Shown: positions 11,968 through 24,318 of the stretch, one piece after another
Numbering within the stretch: position 1 is the stretch's first letter
Layout of the letters: every line of letters starts with the position of its first letter
DNA from: Cyathus striatus
Taxonomy: Eukaryota; Basidiomycota; Agaricomycetes; Agaricales; Nidulariaceae
Length of the DNA: 64,000 nt
Direction of reading: 5' to 3'
Assembly (NCBI GenBank): GCA_025738555.1
Contig: JAOVFP010000019.1
Location: 1,116,001-1,180,000, forward strand
The notes under the pieces: model-generated
The model's database searches: none
What the model was told of the DNA's origin: nothing
The model's input: only the letters and a program-made list of their open reading frames with translations
Program-made: the position numbers and the translations under genes

Positions 11968-13379
11968 CTATACTCTATCGGAGGAGCACTTTGAATGACC
12001 ATGATTCGAATCATAATCCTTATCCGTATCCACCACAGTCGTTATATTTACCGCAACGGGACGCATGAGGTAACTGTAAGATTCTCGCCTGTTTCCCGAC
12101 CCAATCGCCCCTCCTTGTTCAATGGGAGACGCAATAGCAATTGCTGATGTCGAGTATGTCCCACCACTAGTGGAATTTTCGGTTGCCCTTCTAGCCCAAC
12201 CTAGTCCGACTCGGACGTTTATAAGCATGAATGCGATCCCTGACATTGCAGACCATCCATCGGCGGCAGTGAATTGGAGATTCGATTTTGATTGATACGT
12301 TGCGAAGAAGAATATCGTCCATGAACTGGAGAACAAAGGTTAGATTATTCTTTGTTATGGGACGATTTTGCTCACGTGTATATCGCAGCGCTTTCAACAA
12401 CAATTGCCAGAACCGACTGTTGGTGAAGCTCAGCCATGACGTGATATAAGCGACTAGGAAAACAGTTTATCCTTACGGAGAGATTTTGAGCTCCGACCTT
12501 CTTCGAAGCTTTATCGACAGCATAAATTCTCCACGCAATGAGGACTAGAATGTATCGGTTAGAAAAGTAGTCTTCATATCAACCTCTTTAACTCCTACCT
12601 GAGCTGTAGACATTTGTGCTTTTCGGACGTAGGTTAGGGCGCTTGATAGTCTTCGAGTAAGAAAGACCCATACCAAAGAGTGAACACACAATCACTCGTT
12701 ACCCAGCGCCCAGCATCGGTCCTGAATACATCTTCACCAGGGGTGTACTGAGTAAATTGATATGTGATACCAATTCCACAGACTATAATAGCCATCAACG
12801 ATCCGATTGCACGAATATCTGAGCATTCCATACCTGTTAAACCAAGGAGTGTGCATATCGGAAATATAATAACATATTTGTTGTAGTTCCAAACGACCCA
12901 AAGACGATATATCTTGTGAGTAGATAAGCAAGATGGTTGGTGAAGCTAAAGACGATCTAAGCATACTATCATGGCATCTCCAAGTATAATGGATGCAACC
13001 AAGAACCCTGTTTTCACGATTTCTGTGAGTTGGGAAAGGTCCGCATAAAAAAGTAAAGGGCTGTTTCCGCCATTGTAGGTGATGAAAGCTTGGAAGAGTC
13101 GAATGAATGTGCAGATCCAGTGCTGGGGATGAGAATAAGATCATTGAACTTAATGAAATACGCAAAGTTACTTACGGCTGTAATTGTTGAAAATAGAATG
13201 AAAGACGAGATGATCCAAGGGGAAAAGAAGTTGACGCGAGCTTTTCGTTGGGAGAGGCCGCTGCGATAGACATGGATATAGAGTGATGCGACGAACAACA
13301 CTACAAATATGCCGTAGAGGAAACTTTCTATGCAAACGGTTGCGAGATTGACAGAGACTAGCGGGAAATCAATCGGCAT
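11968..13379 (-). CDS. multi-pass membrane protein, Agaricomycete-specific type
   Basis: The gene starts at 13379 (MPIDFPLVSVNLATV) and ends at 11968. The first exon carries two hydrophobic helices around IESFLYGIFVVLFVASLY and PWIISSFILFSTITA. Later exons give GFLVASIILGDAMIV, LWVVWNYNKYVIIFPICTLL and GSLMAIIVCGIGITYQF, for a predicted total of about seven helices. The tail is polar and Ser/Thr/Asp-rich. The loop block RLWVVWNYNK followed by VIIFP resembles a large family of uncharacterised basidiomycete membrane proteins; the gene at 48377-49609 is of the same general kind. No enzymatic motif is visible. Introns are short and their borders approximate. Confidence 0.7.
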
Positions 13380-14125
13380 GTCCTTAATTTTAGTGGTGAG
13401 GAAGGGGCTGCGCTATATTTTTTAGCGTTGGACTCCACTCTTTAATAAGAGCTTCATGAAGGCGTTCTGGATTGGAAGTTCAATGCCATTTTGACACGAT
13501 GCGTATAAGCGAAGGCGAAGAGTTGGGTAATATTGCCTCAAACGGACGCTGAAATAACAGTTGAACATGTCTTCCAGTTCCTTTAGTCTTCTGAATCTCG
13601 GAAGCCTTGGAGTATGAGGCGTCGTTTTGTTTCTTAAATAGGAAATAATGATAAGACGTTTTGTTCTATTTTTAGGGTGAATTAACCGATGCTGTTATCT
13701 TCTCACGCTTCCACAGGCCTTCCATAGTTCCACATGCTCATCTACGCCCACCATTCGCTCACAATGACAAATTTTACTCTTTTCATAGACTCCGCATAAC
13801 AGGAGATGTAGGCCTCAAATCCTTTAAACGCTCGTTTTCATGGATTTAGACTAATTATCCTGCATGCTGCTGGTTAGTCTCGCATTGAATGATACGCGAA
13901 CATCGAAGGCACGCCGAACCGAAGAACGAAATTTTATCTGCATGGAAACGTTGAAAAGTTGATCACATGGCAATGATTATATAATTAAACTTATTGAAAG
14001 GTTTCTGGGTACGTGTTAGCTCCAGGTTAGCTCCTAGACCAAGAAGCATATCATATCCTCTCATACTGGCATGATTTAAAACAGATTCAGCTCCATGTCA
14101 CGAAATCGTCTACAGAAAAGGCCCC
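13380..14125. other. intergenic between divergent genes
   Basis: This separates the minus-strand membrane protein gene from the plus-strand reductase gene and probably holds both promoters. No open frame is convincing. I see no clear operator-like repeat. Confidence 0.5.
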
Positions 14126-17100
14126 ATGCGGCTGCTTCCTCCACCCCCGAGTTCTCAAGCTCTTGCCAGCGACACTTTCCGTCCACCACCCTTGGATGGA
14201 TCGCTGACCCTTCCCGAAATATATGATTGGCATATGAAGAATACCCCAAACCATCGACTATTCGTATACGCCAGCGAAGATGGTGAATCGAAGAACATCT
14301 ACTGGCCACAGGCCGTCAAAGCTATCCACGTTGGGGCCAGAATCATGCAACGCAGGGTCACAATCGAAAGCCAGTCAGAAGCACCTGTCATCGCAATCCT
14401 AGCAGCCTCTGGTAAGTGCTAGCTACTGCTCCGTTTCTGTAGTCGCCTTGCTAACATTTCTTATGTCGTAAGATACTATATCCTATTTCGTCAACCTAAT
14501 GGCTATACTTCGTGCCGGCTTTATCGCGTTCCCTATTTCTCCTCGAAATTCAGCTACGGCTATTGCTTATCTGCTTGACAAGGTCAAAGTTCACCATATT
14601 TTGGTGGGCGAGGAGCCAATTTTGCAGGGATTGATTCGTTCGTCGATTGAGCTGCTGAAGGCCAACTACCCATCTACAGCAGCGCCAAGGGCATCGCCAA
14701 TCCCTCTTTTTTCTGATCTCTTTACCAACGATAGATCAGATCTTCCAGAGCTGACCGTTCACAGAAGAGGTCAGGACGACACCCTGTTTTACTTGCATTC
14801 GTCAGGTATAATATTCGTGAAGCATTCCCTGTATAAATTATAACATCGCCCTCCAGGCTCCACAGCATTTCCAAAGCCCATTTCGTGGTCAAACTATAGG
14901 GCAATTCAACTCGCTGTGATTCCGTATTTTGGAGAGCAAGATTTAACTGGTCAAGTGCTCTCCCTCCACTCGATGCCGATGTATCATGGAATGGGGATTT
15001 TACAACTATTCTGGACTGTACGCCATTACATTTTCCTGAATAGATGGAGACTTAACTTTAGTAGGCAGCATCAGGTCTTGTTATCAGTGCATTTGAACCT
15101 AAATCTCCAGCTACAATTCCTACTCCGGAACGCCTATTCAAAGATGTCGTGGCCACAAACAGTGATATCGTGTTTTGTGTTCCTGCTTTTGTTGAAGTAA
15201 GTACTGTATATCTAATGGGTATACTGTATATTTATGTTCAAACGCTAGGCTTGGTCGAGGAAGCCTGACTACGTCAAGTGGCTGACTGGTCGCAACGGAG
15301 TCGTAGGTCGCAATTTATTTGCTGAATATCACCAACTGGATCAATGTATTTCAGTTGTTCGGAGGTGGTCCGCTGAATAAGGAAGCTGGAGACGCGATGG
15401 TTTCCCAAGGCGTATCAATCTATAACCTCTATGGATTGTAAGTGCTTTCTTTGCAGCCGTCACGGATTCTTTTTAAACTTGGATAAATATGCAGCAGTGA
15501 GGCTGGAATCCTCAGCCCCATTTTGCCTAGTGTGTTATTTTTATGCAATGACATATCTGAATTTAGTCCTGACGGGATGCAGAAAAAGGAGATAACGAAT
15601 GGGAATACATCCGATTTACAGCCAACTCGACACCTAAAATGGTTCCTCACGATAACAATGTGTTTGAACTCATTCTACCCGTAAGCGTGATGATCATATG
15701 TCCTATGATTGAGCTGACTTATGACAGTCGAGTATATTCTGTACTCCGAGCGTTGTGAACTATACCTTGGATGGAGTTGAGTGCTACGCCAGTTCAGATC
15801 TTTTCGAGCCACATCCCACCAGACCTGGGTATTGGAAGGTGTATGGGAGATCGGATGATCAAATTATGCATAATACTGGAGAGAAGGCATGAACAGTTCG
15901 GTAGTCATGAGTGTGTGTGTCTAATCGATCTATAGACCAATCCAGGGCCTCTAGAAAGTATTCTGAATCAAGACCCTCATGTTCAGAGCTCCGTTATGTT
16001 TGGACGTGGGCGTTTCCAGGCAGGGGTGTTGATAGACCCGAAACCACAGTTTAAGTTTGACGATGGGGATGATGTACAGCTTTCGCAGTTCCGTAACCTG
16101 ATCTGGTACGATATTTTCTTAATCTGACACATCTCAAATTCATAGCATGTTGAAGGCCTACTATTGTAAAGATGAATGAATATGCACCTACACATTCAAG
16201 GTTATTCAAGGAGGTAAAATACATCCTATACCATCGTTTCCCTATATTGAATTCCTACTAGATGATTATAGTTGCCAAAACATCAAAGCCATTCCAATAT
16301 ACAGCTAAGAACACCGCCAGGCGACAGGCCATCATCAGCGACTATGATGAAGAAATAGATGCCTTGTATGAAACTGTTAAAATAAGCTCTCAGCCTGATA
16401 TTCCACATCCAACGTCCTGGGAGATCGCCTCAATTACTGATTTTGTTCGTTCAGTAGTTCAAAAAGTGATGATGAGCAAAGTCAAAGATAGCGAGAGCAT
16501 CTTTGATTACGGATGCGACAGGTTCGTTCTGGCTTTGCAATCTAGTGTTAGTGCTCATGGTTGCTGTATAGTCTGCAGGAAACGTGGATTCGGAATACAC
16601 TTCTGCGAGCAGCTCGTGACTTTGCTGAAGTCGACACACGGAAGAGCACGGATAATTTCGTCTATACTTGCAGATCAATTGCGAGCATGGCTAACTATAT
16701 CCATGCCATGGCTTCTGCGAAAGTGGATTTGGAAGCTTCTGCTTCCGAGCAGAAAAAGGTCATGCTCGATATGGTTGAAAAGTATACAGCGAAATTTCCT
16801 ATTCATGTTCCCTCGCTTTCCACTAGTGCACAGTCGGATAGTCGTATTGTGATTCTGACGGGAACGACGGGAGCCCTCGGTTCATATCTCCTGGAGCAAC
16901 TTGTTGCTGATCCGACGGTTTCACGTATCTATGCATTCAACAGACCAAGACAACAATCAAAGTCCCTTCTAGATTCTCAGAGGAGTGCTCTGCTTGATCG
17001 AGGGATTGACACAGGTGTTCTGCAATTGGAAAAGGTTCACCTCGTAGAAGCTGACCTCTCGGATATTAATTTCCGCATCCCACGACAGCAGTTCTATGAG

Positions 17101-18164
17101 GTACCGACATCATTATTCTATTCAAGACATACCTAATAATTCATTCATCAGATCCGGGCGACTGCCACTCATATCATTCATAATGGTAAGCGTTCATTAG
17201 CAAGAAGAGTTGCCTTCCTGATCTGGTCGGACAGCCTGGCCCGTAAATTTCAACCTATCATTGCAGTCGTTCGAAACGTCCATTGCAGGCCTTCGAAGGC
17301 TGATCGATTTCTGTCTTACGTCTCCCAGAGGCATACCACCTAAGCTCATATTTACCAGTACAATCGGTGTTTTCAGAAGTAAGTCAATCAACTCTTGCAT
17401 TTAAATATGATCGCTAATGATAACCAGACCCCTCCGAAGCTCAGATGCCAGAATCATTGGTTCCAGCAGGAGTCTCCATTGGAACTGGATACAGCGAATC
17501 CAAATGGGTTTCTGAGCAAATTCTTAACTACGTAAGTCAAACTCGTACTATTCAAACGACAGTTGTCCGTGTAGGACAGCTTTCGGGTGGACCTAATGGG
17601 TCTTGGAATGGGAAAGAATGGTTCCCGTCGATGGTTCAAGCATCCAAAGCACTTGGGGCCCTTCCACTTGACGACAAGGTGTGTAAAAATAGTATATCAC
17701 TTCTTTTTCGATCTTAAACCGCTTTCCTGTAGCAAATAAACTGGATACCCATCGACACCGCAGCAAAAGTAATCGTGGACTACATGTCCATAAACAGTCT
17801 ACGTGGTAGCTCGACGATCCTCCACCTAGTCAACCCCAACCCCATTCCATGGGCTACAGTTGCATCACAGATCGCATCCTCACTCTCGCTATGCCTAGTA
17901 CCATACATCGACTGGCTCGAGCGACTTGAGAAGCGCAATACCACAGACGACGACGATACTATACGATATATACCTGCTTTGAAACTATTATCATTCTTCA
18001 AAGAAATCGGTGCAAATAAAGGTAGGGGATCTTTTGGATTCCCAGATCTGTCTGCCCTTAATGCCGTGGCACATTCGAGTACTCTCGCACATTGTAATTC
18101 TCTGTGTGGAAAGGACGTATCAGCTTGGTTGGGATATTGGAAAAATATAGGATTGCTAAATTAA
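14126..18164 (+). CDS. adenylate-forming reductase (A-T-R, NRPS-like)
   Basis: Seventeen exons close exactly in frame to 1072 residues: 14126-14411, 14473-14805, 14857-15017, 15065-15196, 15249-15302, 15355-15437, 15495-15529, 15583-15680, 15728-15886, 15936-16105, 16156-16213, 16262-16521, 16572-17100, 17152-17185, 17235-17378, 17428-17678, 17733-18164. The enzyme class activates a carboxylic acid with ATP, loads it on a phosphopantetheine arm and reduces it with NAD(P)H to an aldehyde or alcohol. Adenylation motifs: HSSGSTAFPK (204-213), NLYGFSEAG (346-354) and GYWKVYGRSDD (428-438). The carrier motif DYGCDSLQ has Ser610, whose codon is split by an intron. The reductase domain has the nucleotide motif TGTTGALG (706-713) and YSESK (Tyr867, Lys871). 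There is no condensation or ketosynthase domain. The architecture matches the basidiomycete aminoadipate-reductase-like group that makes small metabolites. Intron 9 is GC-AG (AAG/GCATGA). All key residues seen are intact, so the enzyme looks functional; the substrate is unknown. Confidence 0.93.
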
Positions 18165-18497
18165 TGGTGTACTATTAGGAATCGCTGTACAGTAAAAATT
18201 ATGATGATTCACTTTGCGTTCAAGTTTACTTCATGTGTCTTCCAATCGCTTTCCAGATGATGGTACATTAAATTTGCAGGTTGAAGTCATTCCTCTCATT
18301 CCTCATAAAGAACGCACTGGGCTTAATGGTGTGAGTCACACCACCACCACCCGAGCACTGTCGCCAGCAGGGTTACATCTGATGTTATTTTCTATTAAAC
18401 CACAATGGCAGTGAAAAGTATTAAAATGTGCTTTTCGGAGGTCATTAATCATATCATTCGTATGAGATACATAGCCAATACATGCTATCTTAGTCGC
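18165..18497. other. intergenic between convergent genes
   Basis: This holds the 3' flanks of the reductase and of the minus-strand gene ending at 18498. I see no gene and no notable repeat. Confidence 0.5.
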
Positions 18498-20371
18498 TTA
18501 GGTACGAGATGACATATCCAAACGACGCTGTCGTTGTTTTGCTGCATGAGTGTCAATCCATGCCAATATCCAGCCAGCGGAAATGGCAGTAAGAGAAATC
18601 AAGCCAGATAAAATACCGATGCCTGCTAATACCCAGCGAAACGGAGCACTGAAATTGCTAACGATCGGTTGGAATGCTGCTAATGACGCACTCAATGCCA
18701 CTAAGAATGACATTACATCCCGGCTCCTGCGTAGCAAGTGAATCATAGTCCATGAAGTGGAGAAGACCATGATGTCGCTTTTCCTGCCACGTATGAATTG
18801 TATTTTAACAAATGATTGTAATAAAAGTAATTGCTTACTCGGATAATGGTGGAATCTGGCGGGGATAAGGCACTGGCGTAAAGAGCTCTGGTTGCTGTAC
18901 CTGGAGTACCGTAAAGTGACGTTTAACTATTTTAAGAACTTGCTTCTGTTCTTGTGTGTGCCAAATCATTTCGTCCGAAACGATCCCATAAGCAACGAGT
19001 CCTGAAAGGAGTTCAGTCGACGACAAACGTTCGTGAATTTCACAAAGGCAAACCAGATGTGGTCCCACCACGAGCCCACGCCTTCCATATGGCTCTTGTA
19101 TTAATGCCACCAGTGGCTACTGGTGTAGCGCACTTGAGTTGAGAGGCCTCGAAGAATACGTGTGGAAAGCGAAAACGAATGAATCTGCTTCCAATATCCG
19201 TATTTCGTGAGTTGATGGTCACACCATATATAATTCTTCCAATATTCGGTGGAAGATTATCGACGTCTACATACCACTGAGCTTCCAGAAATTAATCCAG
19301 CGATCCAGCGAAGAGAGACTATAAAAAATTATAAGCGGACATACCGTGATAGTTGAATGCACTAAAAAACAAAGCTGCTTGGTATGCGACATTTTCAGTG
19401 TCCTGGATTCCAACCTGGTCGGTCAACGGAGCTAGGTTAAAAGCCATACTCAGCATGGTTTATTAAGTCATGATATTAATTACGGATTGGTTCTTACCAA
19501 GGGAATTCAAAGCCACATCCATCAAAACATCACATTCGTAGTCCTGAATAACGGTCCGTGGTATCTCGATTATTTTTCCGAATACGAAGATCCTACAGGG
19601 GTTAATGTCACCCTCTGGCTGATTATTAAAGAGTGCAGCTCCTGCGTCGGTGCTATGGAATTGTGATAAACCGGAATCACTTAAATCTTGCACTATAAAT
19701 CCTCGCTGTCGGATTCGGTCATGGCCTGCGGACGAACCAAGAGCATTGGTATGAATGGGAATAGCACTCCACCTATTCCAAGGCGATTTTCTGCTCTGAA
19801 TGACTCCTATAGGTATTGCCGAGCTAGCGTGTTCATGGACGCAAGGAAGAGAATCAGATGCTATAACACCAGTAGCGGCCAAGGGTGAAATTGAATGGAA
19901 TCGATCTGATGCAATACCATCCCGTGATGCGGGAGCAGGAGGTTCGGGAATGACTTCATGTGTAGGAGATTGTTGAATGCGTGATCTTGTTTGTGGGGAA
20001 GGACTTGTAGAACTAAATAATGCTAGTGCCAGAGACGCATGCTCCGATAGTTTTATCACTTGAGGATCGGAGCCTATGGCAGGAATTACGAGAACTTCGT
20101 CTCCGGAAAGAACACTAGAGAGTATGAGTTGTGTTTCATGACAGACTGGACCAATGATCCCAGGCCCTTCAACTTTGGGATTTTCGTTTCCGACTCCAGG
20201 ACTGCCAGGCACTTTATGCTCTTCATCTTCATTATTCTGAGTAATCTGATAATCGAGGCTGTTGTTGCGACAATCGCTCGGATCTCTCCTTCTCCTCCTC
20301 AAGGACTGCTGGGAAGGGTGTGTTCGGCAATGTCTATAATAACCATTACGGTTGACGTACAGCTTGTTCAT
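18498..20371 (-). CDS. unknown protein with C-terminal membrane segments
   Basis: A minus-strand gene of several exons; I do not recognise the family. The start is taken at 20371, giving a basic N-terminus with the run RRRRR near residue 26. The long first exon (20371 to about 19490) is polar, Ser/Pro-rich and probably disordered, and ends in IPRTVIQDYECDVLMDVALN. Downstream pieces include LAPLTDQVGIQDTENVAYQA, then ALFFSAFNYHG (near 19400), WYVDVDNLPPNIGRIIYGVT (near 19250), a hydrophilic segment (19110-18835), and a last exon (18770-18498) with the hydrophobic helices SFLVALSASLAAFQP and GIGILSGLISLTAISAGWIL. The C-terminal shape, two adjacent helices after a large soluble part, resembles several uncharacterised Agaricomycete proteins. 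Introns were placed by eye, so the model is approximate. Confidence 0.5.
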
Positions 20372-21639
20372 CTGTCGACTCCAGCTCTATGGGTGGCGTG
20401 GTATGTGACATGATTTTTGTCCACTGATCAGGAGGCAATAAGAGATACTCCACCTTGTGTCAACCCTAGCTTATATATAAGTGATTACAGAATAATCAAG
20501 TTTTCCGAAGATGCACTGGTACAGTATATGGTCACATTCCTAAACAGCATGCCCAATGCAAGCCCTAAGATCTCACCTGACCTGATGAGGTCCACGTGTA
20601 CATATGCCGGTGATTGGCTGGTGACTGTCACCAGCCAATCACGCATTTGAGTCCCGTCAGCAATGTTCCCTAGAAATCAACACAAATGAATATGACGTGG
20701 TGGGCGTTACCAATTTCCTGTACACTATGGGCCATACACAGGTTTAGGTTTAAAAGCTTTTTATAACGAGAAGCTTCTCCACACCAACGCGTGTAGAGCA
20801 TGCGTTCTGCCTGCACTGCAAAAATGCGGTTTTCATTCTTTTCATTGTGGAAGAGTATTCCGGGTTGAAGGAATTTCTTGACAAAGAAATTGCGAGTGGA
20901 TTGCGCGTCCGTCTATCCCCAGGTCCTAGTGAAATTCATTGAGAAGTGAAGATGGGGGAAAGAGTAACCTGTATTTCAAAGAGTGTCAAGTACTGTACTT
21001 AAATAGGTACAGAAAAATGTAAACGAGCTGAGTATTAAAAATCGACACGAGGCCGATTCTACGGTACAGGCAAATAACCTGCTCTACATCATCTCTGTAC
21101 CTGATTACTTACACGTTATCGTTCACATGACCTCTTTTACACACATAAATGTCGTACCTACCCATCCGAGAATACCAGCTTCGCATTCCCCCCCAGTTCA
21201 TCTCTATTGCGAGCTCACCAGGATCTGGAGGTTGGACGGATGTTCCGGCCACTCGCACTATTTCTTCGTCGAGAGGATACCGCCTAGCGGTATTCTTCCT
21301 CTACACGCAAGATACGACAAGCCCAATTACGTAAGATGAGAGCTAAAACATGCTTAGTTTGAGATAAAGGTTCATAAATATTAATTGGCGTCCACCGCAC
21401 CTCAAATCAGTACTACATAAATAAATGAACATTCCAATTATCATAAAACGCATAATATACACACAACCCCACAATATCATACATTCCCATCCAACTCGAT
21501 TATCTACAACTGAAAATTCTCACCCCCAACACCAACCCCACTCCCCCGCATCGATCCACCACTCTGCACCGAACTCCCACCTAATCCCTCATGATCATGC
21601 GCATGTCCATTCTTTCCTCCCTCACTCACCTTCGCATCG
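20372..21639. other. intergenic
   Basis: No gene is supported. The region contains the perfect hairpin at 20610-20642. Its right part (21425-21640) is the former 3' coding end of the aldehyde dehydrogenase upstream, now read out of frame. Confidence 0.5.
20610..20642. repeat. perfect 16-bp inverted repeat
   Basis: GTGATTGGCTGGTGAC is followed by one T and then its exact complement. The arm core CAGCCAATCA also occurs near 1014 and 54271. It may be a cruciform or hairpin site or the remains of a tiny inverted-repeat element; no function can be assigned. Confidence 0.8.
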
Positions 21640-24014
21640 TCATGATGCGGATGCACAGCATGTAAAATCTTTCTGCAGTTCATCAAAACTCGGAACATGT
21701 TCCAACGCAGGAGCTTTCATGAACTCGAGACTTTGCGTCGTGTAGGGCGGGTAGCGCGTTGCATTTAGATGTTCGTTCCTTTTTCGTTGTTAGTATGTTT
21801 GTTAATAGGGAGAGGGAGGGAAAGCGTACTTGATCGGAATATCCGTTACTGCCCTTTCGTACGTGAACAGGTCGAAGCTGTATTTCAATACATGTCGTCC
21901 ATCTAGAACCCTCTTTTAGCACCAGCCAAAATTACCACGACGTGAAAACGTACATCCGGATTCTCCAACTCCACCAAACGGAAGTTCATTCACTACCACC
22001 ATAATAAGCACACAAAACCTAAGAGAAAAAAAAATCCGTACCAGCCATCTGTTCAAACGTATCACCAAAAACAATATTCCCACTATTTGTATTCTCCAAA
22101 ACTAAAAATCATCACAACCAGTCAGTACCATGCCCTCATACGGGTCGGCCTCAGAACTCACTTTTCCGCTTTACACCTTCATCTTGTGTAAATGCATATA
22201 TAACCAACGGGTGTGGCCTACCCATAACCCAAACCATTAACTCCATGCTTTCCGAGCAGAAAGGGAAGTAAATACCGGGAATTAACATACTCTATCGCCT
22301 CGTCGAGGTTATCAACGAGGAGGATGGGCAGGATAGGACCGAATATTTCGCTGCGCGGGAGTGGGGGGTAAGTACCGGTAGCGGAATCGAAGTTGGGAAC
22401 CAGAAAGGAATGAGAGGATGTGTAATGTGGTAAGTGAAACCATAAACCAAAACCAAAAAAAAAAAACTCACGAATCCAGCAACACATCCCCCTTCTCAAC
22501 ACGCACAACACTAAGCTCAATACCCTTCTTCGGCTCTCCCTTGCCCCCTCTCCTCTGTTCGGTAGGAACATGCTCATCGTTCCCTCCTCCAATTAATATT
22601 TCTCCTATCATTCATATCAGCTTCATTCCATTCCATTCAATCAACCACCCCCCCTTCTTTCCAATCGCCCAACAATCTCCCTTCTCATAATTTAAAACAA
22701 AAAAAACGAACCCTTAGTATCCCTCAACAACCCAACTAACCTCTCAAACTGCACGTCACTTATAATTCTTGAGAACGAATCGGAGTGAAGTGATCCCTGC
22801 GGGTAAAATTCCAATATTGCTTTCTTGAGTGAGGCGAGAAAGGTAGGGAAGAGGTGGCGCGGGAGGAGTGTGTAGTCTGGTGTTACGCATATCTACGGTT
22901 TTTCTCGTGAGTACATGCGGAAAGAGGTGAAAAAAGAAGAGAACCAGAAACAACAGAAAAGGAAGTTGAAGGGAATGAAAACGAAAAAGAGAGAAGGTAA
23001 AAACGAACCTGTCCACAATTATTACTCTTCCCCCACAACACCCTCCTAGCAGCCATATCCAACTCACTCTCCCCAATACGCTCATCGATGAACACGGGAC
23101 TTTTCCCTCCCAGTTCGAGCGTGACCGGGGTGAGATGTTTAGCTGCTGCTGCTGCTATAAGACGTGCTATGCGTGGGTTTCCTGTGTAGAATATGTGGTC
23201 GACTGTTTGTGGTATTTTTGGAAGCGGGGGGGAAGTGGGGAAGAAGCGGGGAGGGGTGTCGAAAAGTAAATTGATAAGCATCCATAGAATCGGAAATGAA
23301 AGAAACGTACATTTCATCTCCAACAACCTAGTAACCTCATCCACACCACCCCTAACAACCCTATATGCCCTCGAATCGAGGTATTTGGGCATAAGCTCGT
23401 TGAGTAAGGCTGCATAATGAGGTACAAATTCTGATAGTTTGATTAGTGCACAGCAGCCTGCACAGATGGCGCCGTAGAGCGGTTGGAGGGAGAGTATCAT
23501 TGGGTAGTTCCACGGTCTATTGCCATCATCATCACCATCAACACAAGATAACAAAGAAAGACAAAAAGAAAGAACTAACGAAATAACAAAAACAACACCC
23601 TTCGCCTCCCTCCTAACTTTACACTCCCATTCCCCCATCCACGCCTCCCCAAGAACCTTCCTCTCCTCCTTAGCCCATTCACTGACCTTCCTAGCACAAA
23701 TAATCGCTCGTTGAACAACCGGCCCAATCTCAGCCATATACGTCTCCTGCACGGGCCTTCCGATGTCTTTAAATAGGGCGGCCGCGAAGGATTCGGCGTT
23801 TTCTTGGGCCATGCGGGCGAGTGCTAGGAGTTGTTGTTGGCGGAATGCGATGGGGAGGGTGAGGTTTGATTTGAATGTCTCTTGGAGAGTTGCGTGGATC
23901 TGTTATTGGAGGTTGGTAAGAGAGAAGGGGGAGGCGAGGGGGAGGGACCCTTGCCTTAGGCAACTCGTCCAATGGTGTCCAATCTTGATTCTGGTCGTGC
24001 GTCGTACTCTGCAT
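21640..24014 (-). CDS. fatty-aldehyde-dehydrogenase-like protein, copy 1 (altered C-terminus)
   Basis: An NAD(P)-dependent aldehyde dehydrogenase of the ALDH3/FALDH kind, oxidising fatty or aromatic aldehydes to acids. The start at 24014 gives [20 protein letters not shown]; exon 1 ends at 23955 with a GC-AG donor. Family blocks: [67 protein letters not shown] (catalytic Glu), NNCGQ/ICVTPDY (nucleophilic Cys after a splice junction), [18 protein letters not shown], and [14 protein letters not shown] joined across an intron to [12 protein letters not shown]. The last exon ([20 protein letters not shown]) follows. Compared with copy 2 about 68 nt are missing after FDELQK, so the frame shifts and stops at 21640-21642; the old tail ending GGENFQL survives in another frame. 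The catalytic part looks intact. It lies in tandem with copy 2, about 3.1 kb away and in the same orientation. Internal exon borders are approximate. Confidence 0.85.
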
Positions 24015-24318
24015 CTTGCTGTTCTTTGGGTGGGCGAATGGAAGAGAAGAAAAGAGGGGCAAATTAATATCCCCCCAGAGTCTAATATACTACTGTATGT
24101 ACCAAATCACAAGTCGGCCGAAAAAGCTATGTATAGAACGGCGTTATACGTACCTGCGGACGAGTCCTCCCCTATTTCCTTGACGTTGGCAGCTCCACCC
24201 CGCCGGTACATATACGCCATATAGATGCAGCACGCACCGGACATCTGACTGGAACATTAGTCGATAGCGCCTTTTGGAACTGAATGAGTAAGGATGGGGA
24301 CGGGTAAAAAATGTGCAG

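Noticed and set aside
22883..23812. A single unspliced 309-codon aldehyde dehydrogenase exon
   Set aside because: It contains stretches (Phe/Ser/Leu-rich) that are absent from the paralogue and bounded by GT/AG; these are introns that happen to be open.
23769..24062. Longer N-terminus for aldehyde dehydrogenase copy 1 starting at 24062
   Set aside because: The paralogue begins with the same MQSTTHD peptide without that extension, so the start at 24014 is preferred.
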